Positions 8,401 to 17,507 of a stretch of DNA of 29,330 nucleotides are shown piece after piece (positions within the stretch are counted from its first letter, which is position 1; each line of letters begins with the position of its first letter). The translations under genes were made by a program, and so were the position numbers. The notes below the pieces were generated by a model, which was given only the letters and a program-made list of their open reading frames with translations, did no database searches and was not told the DNA's origin. This DNA is from a virus, in the IMG/VR virus record IMGVR_UViG_3300030450_000107, positions 1 through 29,330 of that record; one strand, given 5' to 3'.

Positions 8401-10781
8401 AATTTTGTTTGTACCTGACTCTTGCTTCCTTTAAAAATATTGCCATCTTGTAAAACTGCTACTATCTTCTTTATCATTGTTCTTTGATTTGGTTTCAAAG
8501 ACTCAAGAAACTTTATTTGTTGTGGGTTTTTATTTCTGTTATTTAATTTAGTTTCAAGGGGTTCAACAACTTCATTACCATTTTTTGTACTTTTAATTGT
8601 TTCTCCTTCTGTATCTATTACAGGTTGTTTCTTTGGCCTTCCTCGTCTACCAATAGGAGTTAATTGTTCTGGTTTAAATTTTTTAGTTAACGTAGCACCT
8701 GTTTTTTTATTGGTAAATAAAACTGAAATTTCTCCTGTAGATTCATTAAAACCTGTAATGATACCAGTGTTACCTCTGTCTGAAGCTTTTACTCTTCCTC
8801 CTAATACAAAAGTACCATCACCTTTAATTACTCCTGTGTCTTCATCAATTACAAAATTATTCTTTGTAGTGTTATTTGGTTTAGTTTTGCCAGATAAAAT
8901 TTGATTTTGTGCTTTTACTTTTATTGTTAGACCTGCTGTGTTGTTACCAGCTTGAGCTGTACCTGTTAAATCTATAACTTGATTTTTTATTATTTGATGA
9001 ATCTTAGCTCCATGTTCTCTAATTTCTTTTTCTGTAAAACCTTGATTAATAAATGATGCTAAGATTTCACTATCTCTTTGTGCTTTAACTTTTTTACCAA
9101 ACCTTAAAGACCAAGCCATCTTGTCAAAGTCAGATTCAAAAACAACAGGTGCTTGTCCATATCTACCCTTACTATTTTTAAAGTTTGGCGGCATTTTATA
9201 AACTCTTACTTTTTTCTCTCCAACTCCGCTTTCAGAAGTATTTGCTTTTGTTGTCTTATCTATTTTTGATGTATCTTCTAAAGATGAATCTTTAACTTTC
9301 TTTGATGCGTCTTCTAAAGATTGATTATCAACTTTTACTTTCTTTTCGTTCTTGGAATCTATTTGGCTACTTAACTCTTTAGCCTTCATTAGCTTTCTTC
9401 TTTGGTCTACAAGATCGCTAAATAATAATTCTTCGTCTTTATTTTTAAACTTTAAAACTCCATTTGCGTCTGTATTTCTTTTAGTTACATTATCAATCAT
9501 TATGGTTACTGCTTCTATTGTCTCGTCAAAACCATCTGTATTGCCAGCTTGAGGTTGTTGCTGTAATTGTTTTTGAAGAACTAAACCATTTTCAAAAAAT
9601 TGTTTTAATTCTACTTTTTCTGTATCTGATAAAGCTGCATTAATTTCTTCTGCACTTTTACCTTTGAATTTTGTAGCAAGACTAGAAAACAATTCCATGC
9701 CGCTTTTTAAACTTGCAGCAAAAGAACCACCTAAACCAACTGAAGTTAAGAACTCATTAAATGTAGGAAATCTTTTTTCGTCAACTAAACTTCTTGTGAT
9801 TACATCATAAGCACCTATCGTTCCACCGTAACCAAATGATTTTAATATTCCTTTCCAACCTTTAGCTTCTACTCCAAAAGGTATTGATTGTAAAATACCA
9901 GAGTTAATTAATTCACCATAGTTAAGTTCGCCTTTTCTTCCTAAAAATCCAGCTTGTCCAAATCTTTTTTCTTGTGCTTCATAATTTAAAATAACACCAC
10001 CAGTTGTATTGATAAGAACGTAAGCAAATATTCCGTATGGACCCATACCTAATAGTTTGGCTGTTGCTACATCAAGACTTAAACCACCACCAATCTCAAG
10101 ACCTAATCCTTTTAAAGTTTGTTCAAAAGGTGTAAGGTTTGTTCTTTCTGGAATTGTTATGCTATATCCGTTTCTTTCGTAATAATCAATTACTTTGTCA
10201 ACACCTGTTTGAAATTCATCACTTTCAATAACATCTAAAGGTATATCGTTATTTAATAATTCTTGAAACTGATAACCTGTACTTTCTTTAAATAATTTAT
10301 TTATTATTCGTCTATCTTTAAATGTTCTTATAGGTGTATTGTCATTTTTATATTTATCAAAAAAATTTACAAAACCAAGATATTTTAAAAGAGGGTCTGA
10401 AATCTGTATAAATTTTTCGTTGTCGTTTACATCTGACTTATCTTCGTTTGTTAGCTGTGAAAAAAGTTTTCTACCTAAATTATATTCATCACTTGCAAAT
10501 TCAAAGGTATCACCTTCGTTCATATAAAAACTATTAATAGAATTATTTAAATTAAATTCAGTATTAAAATCTATAAAACTTAAATCGCTTTTAAAAATAT
10601 TTTTTGTAAAAATGTTTTTGTTTTGAAAACCTATATTTTGGTTTTCATCAGACATGGCAAAATTATTTACTGTTTGCTGGTTATCTGTTTCAACAACTTG
10701 GTTATTTTGGTTAATAGTATCAGTGTTCTCTTCTTCTTCATTGTTCAATAAAGAATTGTTGTTTAAATTAGAATCTGTCAT
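5436..10781 (-). CDS. Internal virion protein, T7 gp16-like
   Basis: At 1781 residues this is the largest protein, and it lies between gp15-like and gp17-like genes, where T7 encodes gp16 (1318 residues). In T7 gp16 is ejected first, crosses the envelope and helps pull DNA into the cell. Here the first 110 residues are Asn/Glu-rich. A hydrophobic Gly-rich stretch (about 230-365) could be membrane-active. Residues 370-660 are Lys/Glu-rich. Residues about 658-711 resemble a small SH3/KOW-like beta domain, followed by an AT-hook-like R-G-R-P-K-K core at 713-718. The C-terminal half is mainly helical. I could not identify the lytic transglycosylase motif found at the N-terminus of T7 gp16. Similarity is mainly by position, size and composition. 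Confidence 0.8.
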   Translation of the reverse strand: MTDSNLNNNSLLNNEEEENTDTINQNNQVVETDNQQTVNNFAMSDENQNIGFQNKNIFTKNIFKSDLSFIDFNTEFNLNNSINSFYMNEGDTFEFASDEYNLGRKLFSQLTNEDKSDVNDNEKFIQISDPLLKYLGFVNFFDKYKNDNTPIRTFKDRRIINKLFKESTGYQFQELLNNDIPLDVIESDEFQTGVDKVIDYYERNGYSITIPERTNLTPFEQTLKGLGLEIGGGLSLDVATAKLLGMGPYGIFAYVLINTTGGVILNYEAQEKRFGQAGFLGRKGELNYGELINSGILQSIPFGVEAKGWKGILKSFGYGGTIGAYDVITRSLVDEKRFPTFNEFLTSVGLGGSFAASLKSGMELFSSLATKFKGKSAEEINAALSDTEKVELKQFFENGLVLQKQLQQQPQAGNTDGFDETIEAVTIMIDNVTKRNTDANGVLKFKNKDEELLFSDLVDQRRKLMKAKELSSQIDSKNEKKVKVDNQSLEDASKKVKDSSLEDTSKIDKTTKANTSESGVGEKKVRVYKMPPNFKNSKGRYGQAPVVFESDFDKMAWSLRFGKKVKAQRDSEILASFINQGFTEKEIREHGAKIHQIIKNQVIDLTGTAQAGNNTAGLTIKVKAQNQILSGKTKPNNTTKNNFVIDEDTGVIKGDGTFVLGGRVKASDRGNTGIITGFNESTGEISVLFTNKKTGATLTKKFKPEQLTPIGRRGRPKKQPVIDTEGETIKSTKNGNEVVEPLETKLNNRNKNPQQIKFLESLKPNQRTMIKKIVAVLQDGNIFKGSKSQVQTKLEGLGMFDEGILDLANTKQIKEYALMYSKLYDLVPSDSLNYALAQTITLASDNVALVNKKFMKAIKDKDINAIRKSINELSDALLEVEEWLTLGIPLRTQAARTVASFNMKPESGLIGKTVDEVINMTPNQKKEWEMIQPDLEKSISEKIQINSAFRADLNLAANLAEETGDYSRLAKLATQIDGTDGQVEKVVAMTQADKFNLGKKVNNVMRTYNEIGINALLSAPTTQEINLFSGIAMSYLKAANLAAGSSNLPELQAAMKHLFALHGNFNFARKAWKRSWDMEDNFINLGNVKGEVSQRYMISSDSSFFPLVAYDKFGKFIRLPSRLMMANDALIQAPNLIAASTYEAFMEGYGLGKRGDELNQFIKGHVDAIITYILNNSKGDLPDAITERILSRSRNFAKSVTFTQDIRTEDLFGKAANQVNKLAASNPYMRFLFTFTKAPTNIIKEVNRYIPLVNQPWIKTYEDGSTANLNLVNRMVLNEMKNDLLNPDPLVRNNALGQIRISMAVGTMLFAMAMKDHLMPNTGLDDTPQEVVLSGGGPNFFTKEGAAKWKGLIKDGWLPYARGVLKRDEDGEIVYKNGEPVRVWHSYEDLPEPIVGFVRLMVDFAKGSPFVKEKEYQEFTCGWVCAFSRNTFNRSFTSQVDEAMKLFTDLPDIGDDIEPDQDINYKQKAIAEFAGRQIAGRTVPYSSFLKKLWTLPKDILEIVGFSEEEAIQLKESKGDYSKLKWFMKGDIKVRAGDAARTDVEISDPNYNKTSAMMKWLESSLQKMNETAIPIDIGGMVPNQVEHITNDVILLPNKGLMPDLFSLAKQSTSKNHPIYKAYVLIGKTLPEPPEIIRGSKFKFKSDEFVPKKLNSFEYNVLKVFVNTKTLKFFGKDLNINEAMNAYLSGAYLPQHYEFNKSRIEEFGLSSPEGKLAAEEIYQVLYTINNKYITNGIQQYTLEYMGEEEFNARRNAKTKIKENHFEAFTKQLDTMNLGTFDNF

Positions 10782-10783
10782 GT

Positions 10784-13396
10784 TTAAACTTTACCTAAGT
10801 TAATGGTATAGCGGTATGGGTTATCTAGTATTTTATTGACATTTTCTTCACCAATTTTATCTATAACATATTTTCGTGGAGCATTATTAATTATTTCTAT
10901 TATTTTTCTATTTATTCCTTGTGGTAAAGGCAACATCATTACTTTCTTGATTAAAGACATTGGCAACCTAATCAACAAATCACTACCTTGAGTTTCTGTA
11001 TCAACACTTTGGAATAAATATGTATTGTTATATATAATCTCGTTGTTATTAACATAAGCTTCTACATCTAAATAGTTTCCATTACCAAGTGAGTTTTGTA
11101 ACCCTATACGATTGTTGTAATTAAATCCCATTATTAATTGTTCTCGTACATAATCTTGTACTGCTTGGTAATCTTTTGCTGCAAGTAATGTCTTACCAAT
11201 ATTACTATTTAATATTCCTAAAGTTTCTTCTTTTAAAAATGCTTGGTCATCTTGTGTAAGTAAATTAGTTAAATCTTGACCTTGTTCTGCATTGTTATTT
11301 ATAAATTCATCAAGAAAAAAATCTACAAAGTTTTTAGATGATTCTACTTTTGTTACTTTTGCCACCTTATCAAAGGTAAATTCTTTAGGATTTTGAACAA
11401 AGTCTTGAGCTACAGCCGCTATGTTTTGAACAAAATTATTTTCTTCCTGTTCTATATTTTGTTGTGTATTATTATTTTCTTTATTTATAGGTGTGAAATT
11501 AGCTGCTATCAAATCCCCATCACTAAACTGAAAAGGGTTGGTATTTACATCACTTACTACATCTTCTGGATTATAACTTAAACCTAATCCTTCAAGATTT
11601 GTTTTTGTTTCATCTTTTTGGAAGTTGTCTCCACCAAAGAAACCTCCACTCTGACCATCATCACCTTGACCATCATCACCCTGACCATCACCACCACCAA
11701 ACATATTATTAAATTTAGTTTTATCAAATAAATTAGTATTGCCAGCCAACTTGCGGACATCATCTTCATATCTATCTAGTCTTAATCTAATTTTTTCTCT
11801 TTTCGCTACACTATCTAACTTCGTATCTTTCCTAATATCAAATATATCTTCTTTTAATTGTTTATCTAATTTATATAAAGCATCTACTCTTTTAGGAGGT
11901 ATAAAGACTTGCCCTGCTGAGTCTGTTTCTTTTAACAAGTCTTGAGCAAAGTTAAGACTATCTTGAATCATTGGATAGTCTTCCATGTAACTATTGCCAG
12001 TAGTACCTTTGATAGTTGTCATCAACCCATCAAACCTGTCATAGTCTTTCTGAGTTCTAGCCGAACCTAGACCAGCATAAAAATTACTTAGAAGTGTTAT
12101 TGCTTCTTCTTTTTTGCCTACAAATTCTCCTTTATACCAACTAAGTTCAAAGTTATCAAACCATTGATCTACATTTATATTTAATGCGTCTACTCGTTGG
12201 TTTATAAAATCTATTCTATCTCCGTATTGTGCTTTTAATTTACCAAGACTTGCATAAGTTTGTTCAATAACTTTAGGGTCGCTACTTGAAAAATCCAATC
12301 CATCTAATGCTTTATTAATAGCATTTTCATCAGCTATTTTTACTAAATCTTCTTCATTCTTTTTTTCTTCTTCTACTTTTTTTATAATGTTAGCTTTAAT
12401 ACCTGATAACTTATTTGGATAATAACTACCTAAAGTGTTACCTTGTCCAACTTCTAAAGGTCTAAGAAATTCAGTAAGTTCTTCAAACTCATTAAAAGCT
12501 TCTTCTAAAGTAAGACCATTATCTAAATAATAATCAACAATTTTATAACCAGTATTTTCTATGAGTGTAAGAAGTTTATCAGGTGATACCGCTTCTGATA
12601 ACCCTTGACTAACCATAAGTTTGGTAGCGTTTTGTACCTGATTAAAAGCATAAGAATAACCATCTATAAAACCATCATTATCAATAATATTTAAATCAAT
12701 ATTTTTTTGGTAATCATCAATACTTAGATAGGTACCAAATACAAGTTGCTCAAAGCCCATTGTTGCATTGCTGATTGTTCTTTCAGCTTTGCTTGATACT
12801 TGATCGTTAAATACTTTAGTTAAAGCAGCTCCTTGTTTTGGTAAGAAATGCAAACTTAATAACTCAGGTCTTATTCCTTTTGTATCTGGTAGTTGTTGTG
12901 TTTGAAATTCTGCTACTGCATCTTTCCAAGCTGACGAGTTTACATCATAATCACTTAATGGCGTACTAATTGTCTGTCCATTTACTTCTCTAGTTACTAC
13001 ATAATTTTTAAAAAATTTATTTGTTTTAGCTTCTATAGCATTACCTAAATTTATAGCTAACGCTTTCTCTACTCCATATTGAGTAAAAACATTATTTCCT
13101 ATTAAATCTCTTGCAGCTCTACTGCCATCACGTTTTTGTACTTTTTTAACTAACTCTCTTAGTTCATCACCTTGGGCAGCTAAAACCTCATTCATACCTT
13201 CTTGTATTAAATATGGTTTTTGTCTATTGATTTCATTACCTAAAAATTTTTGTAAGGTTGGATTAACATTTTTAAGAGTTTCTGCCAGTGCCATTGTGCC
13301 TGTCTTTGGAGGTATTACAGGTTCAACAGCAGTTTCAACAGGAGTTCTAAAACTTTCCCCTGCTGTACTTTGAAATTTGTAATCTTGAATCGCCAT
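10784..13396 (-). CDS. Internal virion protein, T7 gp15-like
   Basis: This 870-residue, mostly helical protein lies between gp14- and gp16-like genes, matching T7 gp15 (747 residues), which forms the periplasmic tunnel and inner core. The N-terminal two thirds (to about 560) are charged helical repeats. A Gly/Asp/Gln linker at about 567-591 contains two copies of a five-residue G-D-D-G-Q unit. The C-terminal part (about 600-870) has Asn-rich segments and then a globular end. It is 2 bases from the gp16-like gene and 3 bases from the gp14-like gene. Function comes from gene order and composition; I see no catalytic motif. Confidence 0.8.
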   Translation of the reverse strand: MAIQDYKFQSTAGESFRTPVETAVEPVIPPKTGTMALAETLKNVNPTLQKFLGNEINRQKPYLIQEGMNEVLAAQGDELRELVKKVQKRDGSRAARDLIGNNVFTQYGVEKALAINLGNAIEAKTNKFFKNYVVTREVNGQTISTPLSDYDVNSSAWKDAVAEFQTQQLPDTKGIRPELLSLHFLPKQGAALTKVFNDQVSSKAERTISNATMGFEQLVFGTYLSIDDYQKNIDLNIIDNDGFIDGYSYAFNQVQNATKLMVSQGLSEAVSPDKLLTLIENTGYKIVDYYLDNGLTLEEAFNEFEELTEFLRPLEVGQGNTLGSYYPNKLSGIKANIIKKVEEEKKNEEDLVKIADENAINKALDGLDFSSSDPKVIEQTYASLGKLKAQYGDRIDFINQRVDALNINVDQWFDNFELSWYKGEFVGKKEEAITLLSNFYAGLGSARTQKDYDRFDGLMTTIKGTTGNSYMEDYPMIQDSLNFAQDLLKETDSAGQVFIPPKRVDALYKLDKQLKEDIFDIRKDTKLDSVAKREKIRLRLDRYEDDVRKLAGNTNLFDKTKFNNMFGGGDGQGDDGQGDDGQSGGFFGGDNFQKDETKTNLEGLGLSYNPEDVVSDVNTNPFQFSDGDLIAANFTPINKENNNTQQNIEQEENNFVQNIAAVAQDFVQNPKEFTFDKVAKVTKVESSKNFVDFFLDEFINNNAEQGQDLTNLLTQDDQAFLKEETLGILNSNIGKTLLAAKDYQAVQDYVREQLIMGFNYNNRIGLQNSLGNGNYLDVEAYVNNNEIIYNNTYLFQSVDTETQGSDLLIRLPMSLIKKVMMLPLPQGINRKIIEIINNAPRKYVIDKIGEENVNKILDNPYRYTINLGKV
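11651..11692 (-). repeat. 15-bp tandem repeat in the gp15-like gene
   Basis: On the plus strand a 15-base unit (ctgaccatcatcacc) occurs as two full copies, differing at one base, and one 12-base partial copy. It codes for the G-D-D-G-Q linker on the minus strand. Slippage at this site would add or remove five residues without a frameshift. Confidence 0.8.
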
Positions 13397-13399
13397 AAT

Positions 13400-13987
13400 T
13401 TAAGCTGGAATTGATAGTGCAGAAGTATAGTTACCTAAAGCACCTACACCAATATTGACTAAAGTTTCACCAAGAGAAGGTATATTGCTATATGCTTCAT
13501 TTATATTACTTTGTATTTTATTTCTTCTATTAAGAAGTTCTGATTCTGTTGCTTGTATATTAAATAAATATTGTCTTTGCATAGATTCTAAACTTTGATT
13601 TACAGACTCTCTATAATTAGCTCCTTGTAAACCAAAGTCTCTTAGTAATAAACCAGTTGTTAAACCAGATCGTTCTGAAGCAATAAGACTTTCTTGAAGA
13701 TTCATTGTTTCTATAGTTCTGGCAAATTTATCTTGAGCTGCTGCTTTTTCTTTTTCCTCTTTTTGTTCTGCTAAAGCTAATTGTTTTTGTCTTTTATCAT
13801 CTTCTGCTGATAGGTTAGCTTCAAGACCCATCTGATAAGTTTGATCTGCTAAATCTTGAGCTGCTGCCCTCTGCATAAAAGAGTTAGCAACCGTTAAACC
13901 TAAACCAATATTAAAAGCTGTTGCCTGAGAAATTAAGGCACCACCAGTAGCTACTTTGCTTAAACCTAACGCAGCACCAACACACAT
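13400..13987 (-). CDS. Internal virion protein, T7 gp14-like
   Basis: This 195-residue protein is almost the same length as T7 gp14 (196), which forms the outer-membrane channel of the ejection apparatus. Residues 1-40 are Gly/Ala-rich and hydrophobic. Residues 45-100 form a highly charged helix with repeated Gln, Lys and Glu. Residues 110-165 are a second long helix, and the C-terminus (170-195) is again Gly/Leu-rich. The N-terminus MCVG resembles that of two small proteins upstream of the portal gene. The start has a good SD (GAGG, 8 bases before ATG), inside the end of the gp13-like gene, whose TAG abuts the ATG. Confidence 0.85.
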   Translation of the reverse strand: MCVGAALGLSKVATGGALISQATAFNIGLGLTVANSFMQRAAAQDLADQTYQMGLEANLSAEDDKRQKQLALAEQKEEKEKAAAQDKFARTIETMNLQESLIASERSGLTTGLLLRDFGLQGANYRESVNQSLESMQRQYLFNIQATESELLNRRNKIQSNINEAYSNIPSLGETLVNIGVGALGNYTSALSIPA

Positions 13988-14440
13988 CTAGGCAATCCTC
14001 AAAAATTCGTAGAAGGGTTTTTGTTGTAGACCAAACTCTTTGTGATAATTCACAAAAGTAAAGCCAAGACTTTTTAACCATTTTATAGCAGAAGTGTTTT
14101 CTGCATATACATAATTATAAAGTATTTTATAAGAGCCTAGTAAATTATCAACCCACTCTCTGCCTTGTCTTATTAATTGTATGCGATATTTTTTATTACT
14201 ATATAAATCATCAGTAGCAACACACCATATACAACCATCATTCTGAACTCCACAAAGTCCTATTGGTTCATCATTATCATTTGCTATTGCCATATTTACT
14301 TCACTACCCATATAAGTAAAACTTAGTGCATCTTCTGGTTTCATACCTGTTTGATAATGTGCTTCTATTTTGTCCATAACTCTCATGTTGTTTACTACAT
14401 ATTTAAAATCCTTTAATGTTGCTTTTCTTAAATGACCCAT
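13988..14440 (-). CDS. T7 gp13-like protein with GNAT acetyltransferase fold
   Basis: This 150-residue protein lies between tail tubular protein B and the gp14-like gene, exactly where T7 encodes gp13 (138 residues), which is needed for internal core assembly. The sequence has a GNAT-like layout: an N-terminal helix (1-50), paired strands around residues 65-92, a long helix near 100-115, and the typical late N-x-x-A-x-x-W-L-x-x-L-G-F motif at about 125-140. A clear acetyl-CoA pyrophosphate loop (Q/R-x-x-G-x-G/A) is not obvious, so it may be structural rather than enzymatic. Its ATG shares a base with the TAA of the gene before it (TAATG). Confidence 0.82.
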   Translation of the reverse strand: MGHLRKATLKDFKYVVNNMRVMDKIEAHYQTGMKPEDALSFTYMGSEVNMAIANDNDEPIGLCGVQNDGCIWCVATDDLYSNKKYRIQLIRQGREWVDNLLGSYKILYNYVYAENTSAIKWLKSLGFTFVNYHKEFGLQQKPFYEFLRIA

Positions 14441-16893
14441 TAAAATCTTCTACTCTTCATGTGAAATACACCTTCGTATTCTGCACTAGCTATTCTGGTA
14501 GGTAAGTAACTTTCATTTTTAATATCAATATCAACTCTATCTGATTTACTCATAACAGGTACTTTAAAGGTTCCAGTATCTAAATTTATTTCACCAATAA
14601 CACTAGAGTTAGAACCTAATAATCTACCACTAAACTTATGAATACTTGTAGTTCTATTCTGAGGAGTTACTTCTACTTGGAAGAAAGATGAATTTTCATA
14701 CTTGATATAAAAATGATGTATCTGCAATCTGCCACTTAACAATTCACTTTGACCTTGTTGTTCTGTAATCCTTTGCTTGCTAAATCTATAGTGCATTTCG
14801 TAGGGTTCACCAATAATAAACTTACTATTTCTGTAATCACCATTAATAGTTATGGTGCTTGTACTGCCATCTGTAGCATTAGTAGTTTGTAAAACCTGTC
14901 CTGACTTTAATGATTTTGTATTGCCTTGAGTATCTACAAAAGTACTGGTTTCGTTAGATGCTAAGTATCTACCTACTACTGTCATTTTCTTTCTTAATCT
15001 ATATGGCACAGTAAATGTAGTTAAGTCAGAACCAGAGTTATATGTTACTGATACTCCTGTAGTTGCTTCAGTTACTTTGTGATCTAGATAAAATTCAAAT
15101 TCAGAGTTAGGTTCTTTAAAATCTGTTTCAAACGGTATTTTTTCTAAGGTTACTTTATTAGCTTCTTCAATCACTGCAAACAAATCAGTACCAATAAAAT
15201 CAATATTTAAAAACTTTCTATTAGGATTTATTGTAAAAGTAAACCAAGCATTTAAAACCTTAGTAAAGTTTTCTCCATATAACCATCTGTTTAAATACAA
15301 TTTATTTTGATTATCTGTACCTAATAAGACCAATACATCTTGGTTGTTAGATACAGCCATCTTATAAATGTTACTTGGTATAAGTCTTGGTACATGAACT
15401 GTTGTATTTGCAGCGTCACGAACCTGAGACTCTCCTCCCAAACTAATAATATATTCTCTTACACCTGCAAAAGAACCTTTCTTTGTTAGAAAATATATAG
15501 AACTACCAGAGCCAACAGGTGCGGCATCAGCACTACTTTCAAATTCAGTTGTTACCAGCACGTTAGCTGATTTCGGTGTAAGGTTATCGGCTGAACTGGT
15601 TAAGGTAAATTGTGTTTGTTCTGAGAATAATATTAATTTTTCTCCCATAGTTACTGCGTGTTTTAAGATAGCAACTTTTGTATGTGAAGCAGCAACATCT
15701 ATAGGTTCACTATCTAAAACAGATATAACTGTTTCTGGAAAGAAATTAAAAAACTCTGATACTGCTGACAAGATCACATTATCACCAGCAAGAAAACCTA
15801 ATCTGTTTCTGAAAAAGAAAACATTGTTTATATTTCTACCTATGAAAGATGGGTTAGGTGCAGATTCAAGATCGCCAGCAGTACGTTCACCCCACTTAGG
15901 TAATGTATATGTTTGACCACTTATTGTATATGAATCCCCATCTACTTTTGCAAACCTAAAATTACCATCTGCCTGACGTACTAAAACGTGTGGCATTGTT
16001 GCATAGTCAAATTTAAAGTTTATACCAGCCTTAACAGTTTCTTCCCACTGTCCTTCTTCAAAAGTACCACCATTATTAGTGACAAATTTTACATAGTAAT
16101 TATCAAAGTTTGTATCTTCATCACCTTTTATTTCTACAACATAACCATTAGGAGAAACAGTAGGCAGGTCTGTAAACCTTTGAACTGAATCTTTTATTAT
16201 TGTCATCTTTGTATCGCCTTGTGTATCACTACCATCTATAGAAAAATTAGAACCATCATTCTTTCTGATATATAACACTGGCCCATTTCTTTGTATGGTA
16301 AAACCAGTAAGACCAGAATCAAGACCTGACTTTATATCAGCAGCTATGGTATCTGTAGAAAGTGGATTATCGCCAGAAGTGTTATCTGTAACTGTCACCC
16401 CATCTACGGTTACACTGTAAGTCGTATTTGCTGTGGCTTGGTTTATAAAGACAATAGCTTTTGTATCTGTACCAGCAGACAAAGTAGAATCCATAGCTGA
16501 CACAATGCTTGTATTAACTACAAAAGTAAAATCAGCAATAGTAACAGTTTTTATTACACTTCTGGGATTTGAAGTATTTAGGTAAGTAGTGCCATCAGGT
16601 TTGTTTACAGTTTTCTCTGTACCATCTAACTCATATACTTTTACATTACCATTACTAAATATCGCTACATACTGTTCAGTTGTATCTCTATTTATAGTTT
16701 GTATATGAACATTACCTAAAGTGCTATTAGATAAGGTTGTAAGAAAATTTAATCCAGATCGTTTTGTAAGACCTAGAACTGGATTGCTGTCTGCATTGTC
16801 TTGTATGTCTGCATGATCTGGCTGTTTCAAAGCATCAGAAGATTGCGATACACCCCTTAATAAAGTAGGTATAGCTCTTGATACAACTCCCAT
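14440..16893 (-). CDS. Tail tubular protein B (T7 gp12-like)
   Basis: At 817 residues it is close to T7 gp12 (794), the nozzle of the short tail that carries the fibers. It starts with the typical pattern (R-A-I-P-T-L-L-R-G-V-S-Q, then D-A-L-K-Q-P, residues 7-25) seen in this family, where the N-terminus refers to sets of surface measurements and N-P-V-L-G-L-x-x-R-S/P. Much of the remainder is beta-rich. Around residues 340-370 it has the conserved P-S-F-I-G-R-N-I-N-N-V-F-F-F-R-N-R-L-G-F segment. It is 2 bases downstream of the tail tubular A gene. Identification is firm. Confidence 0.95.
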   Translation of the reverse strand: MGVVSRAIPTLLRGVSQSSDALKQPDHADIQDNADSNPVLGLTKRSGLNFLTTLSNSTLGNVHIQTINRDTTEQYVAIFSNGNVKVYELDGTEKTVNKPDGTTYLNTSNPRSVIKTVTIADFTFVVNTSIVSAMDSTLSAGTDTKAIVFINQATANTTYSVTVDGVTVTDNTSGDNPLSTDTIAADIKSGLDSGLTGFTIQRNGPVLYIRKNDGSNFSIDGSDTQGDTKMTIIKDSVQRFTDLPTVSPNGYVVEIKGDEDTNFDNYYVKFVTNNGGTFEEGQWEETVKAGINFKFDYATMPHVLVRQADGNFRFAKVDGDSYTISGQTYTLPKWGERTAGDLESAPNPSFIGRNINNVFFFRNRLGFLAGDNVILSAVSEFFNFFPETVISVLDSEPIDVAASHTKVAILKHAVTMGEKLILFSEQTQFTLTSSADNLTPKSANVLVTTEFESSADAAPVGSGSSIYFLTKKGSFAGVREYIISLGGESQVRDAANTTVHVPRLIPSNIYKMAVSNNQDVLVLLGTDNQNKLYLNRWLYGENFTKVLNAWFTFTINPNRKFLNIDFIGTDLFAVIEEANKVTLEKIPFETDFKEPNSEFEFYLDHKVTEATTGVSVTYNSGSDLTTFTVPYRLRKKMTVVGRYLASNETSTFVDTQGNTKSLKSGQVLQTTNATDGSTSTITINGDYRNSKFIIGEPYEMHYRFSKQRITEQQGQSELLSGRLQIHHFYIKYENSSFFQVEVTPQNRTTSIHKFSGRLLGSNSSVIGEINLDTGTFKVPVMSKSDRVDIDIKNESYLPTRIASAEYEGVFHMKSRRF

Positions 16894-16895
16894 AG

Positions 16896-17504
16896 TTACC
16901 TTATCAATCCGTTGGCTGGACTAAATGTGCTAAATACATTTGTTAAAGAAGGGTCACCTCTTAATAAATTATGATCTCCATTATTTAAATCTGTCTCCAT
17001 CAAAACAGCTCTTGCTCTTATTTCGTCTTGTTGTGTATAGGTTCTCAATCCATCATCACTTACAAGTCTATCTACAAATATTCTTGCAGACCTAATATTT
17101 ATATATCTTCTTGCTGGTTCTGGTATTTCTTTATATTCTCGGAAATAAACTACAGTGCATATCAAATCTTCTTCAAAAGTATAAGTATTATTTAACCTGT
17201 CATATAATTTTAATTCTCTTTGTATTGGGTCTATCGTTGGGTGTTGATGGATATTGGCATCAACTCTTAAAACATCTACAGGTATATCAATCTCATTACT
17301 TCCATTACGAGTAAGAGTTACATCTATTTCAGTGTTGAACGACCAGCCTTCAGATTGAACAGCTCTGTTTGTTTCTACTAAAGTTGATTGTGCAATCGCT
17401 ACATCTTGTGGGAGTAGACCTGTCAGTGACGAAACAGGTGCTTCTCCTATAGCAGCAAGCATTATGTTGATTGCTTCTAATTCAGTGGTTGCAGCTACAG
17501 CCAT
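16896..17504 (-). CDS. Tail tubular protein A (T7 gp11-like)
   Basis: This 202-residue protein is close to T7 gp11 (196), the gatekeeper/adaptor ring between portal and nozzle. The N-terminal A-I-N-I-M-L-A-A-I-G-E-A-P-V (11-24) is the hallmark of this family, followed by the long helix and the G-W-S-F-N-T motif at about 70-76. Residues 130-165 (P-A-R-R-Y-I-N-I-R-S-A-R-I-F) also match. The start lies 3 bases after the stop of a Lys-rich micropeptide; the ribosome binding site is A-rich and weak. It is the first large gene after the capsid terminator. Confidence 0.95.
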   Translation of the reverse strand: MAVAATTELEAINIMLAAIGEAPVSSLTGLLPQDVAIAQSTLVETNRAVQSEGWSFNTEIDVTLTRNGSNEIDIPVDVLRVDANIHQHPTIDPIQRELKLYDRLNNTYTFEEDLICTVVYFREYKEIPEPARRYINIRSARIFVDRLVSDDGLRTYTQQDEIRARAVLMETDLNNGDHNLLRGDPSLTNVFSTFSPANGLIR

Positions 17505-17507
17505 TTT

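Noticed and set aside
11651-11692. Short tandem repeats as a CRISPR array
   Set aside because: The 15-base units are contiguous without spacers and code for a linker.
11584-11769. Minus-strand frame rich in Val/Met within the gp15-like gene
   Set aside because: It is an alternative frame of the 15-base tandem repeat, which gives a periodic Val/Met/Lys sequence with no gene context.
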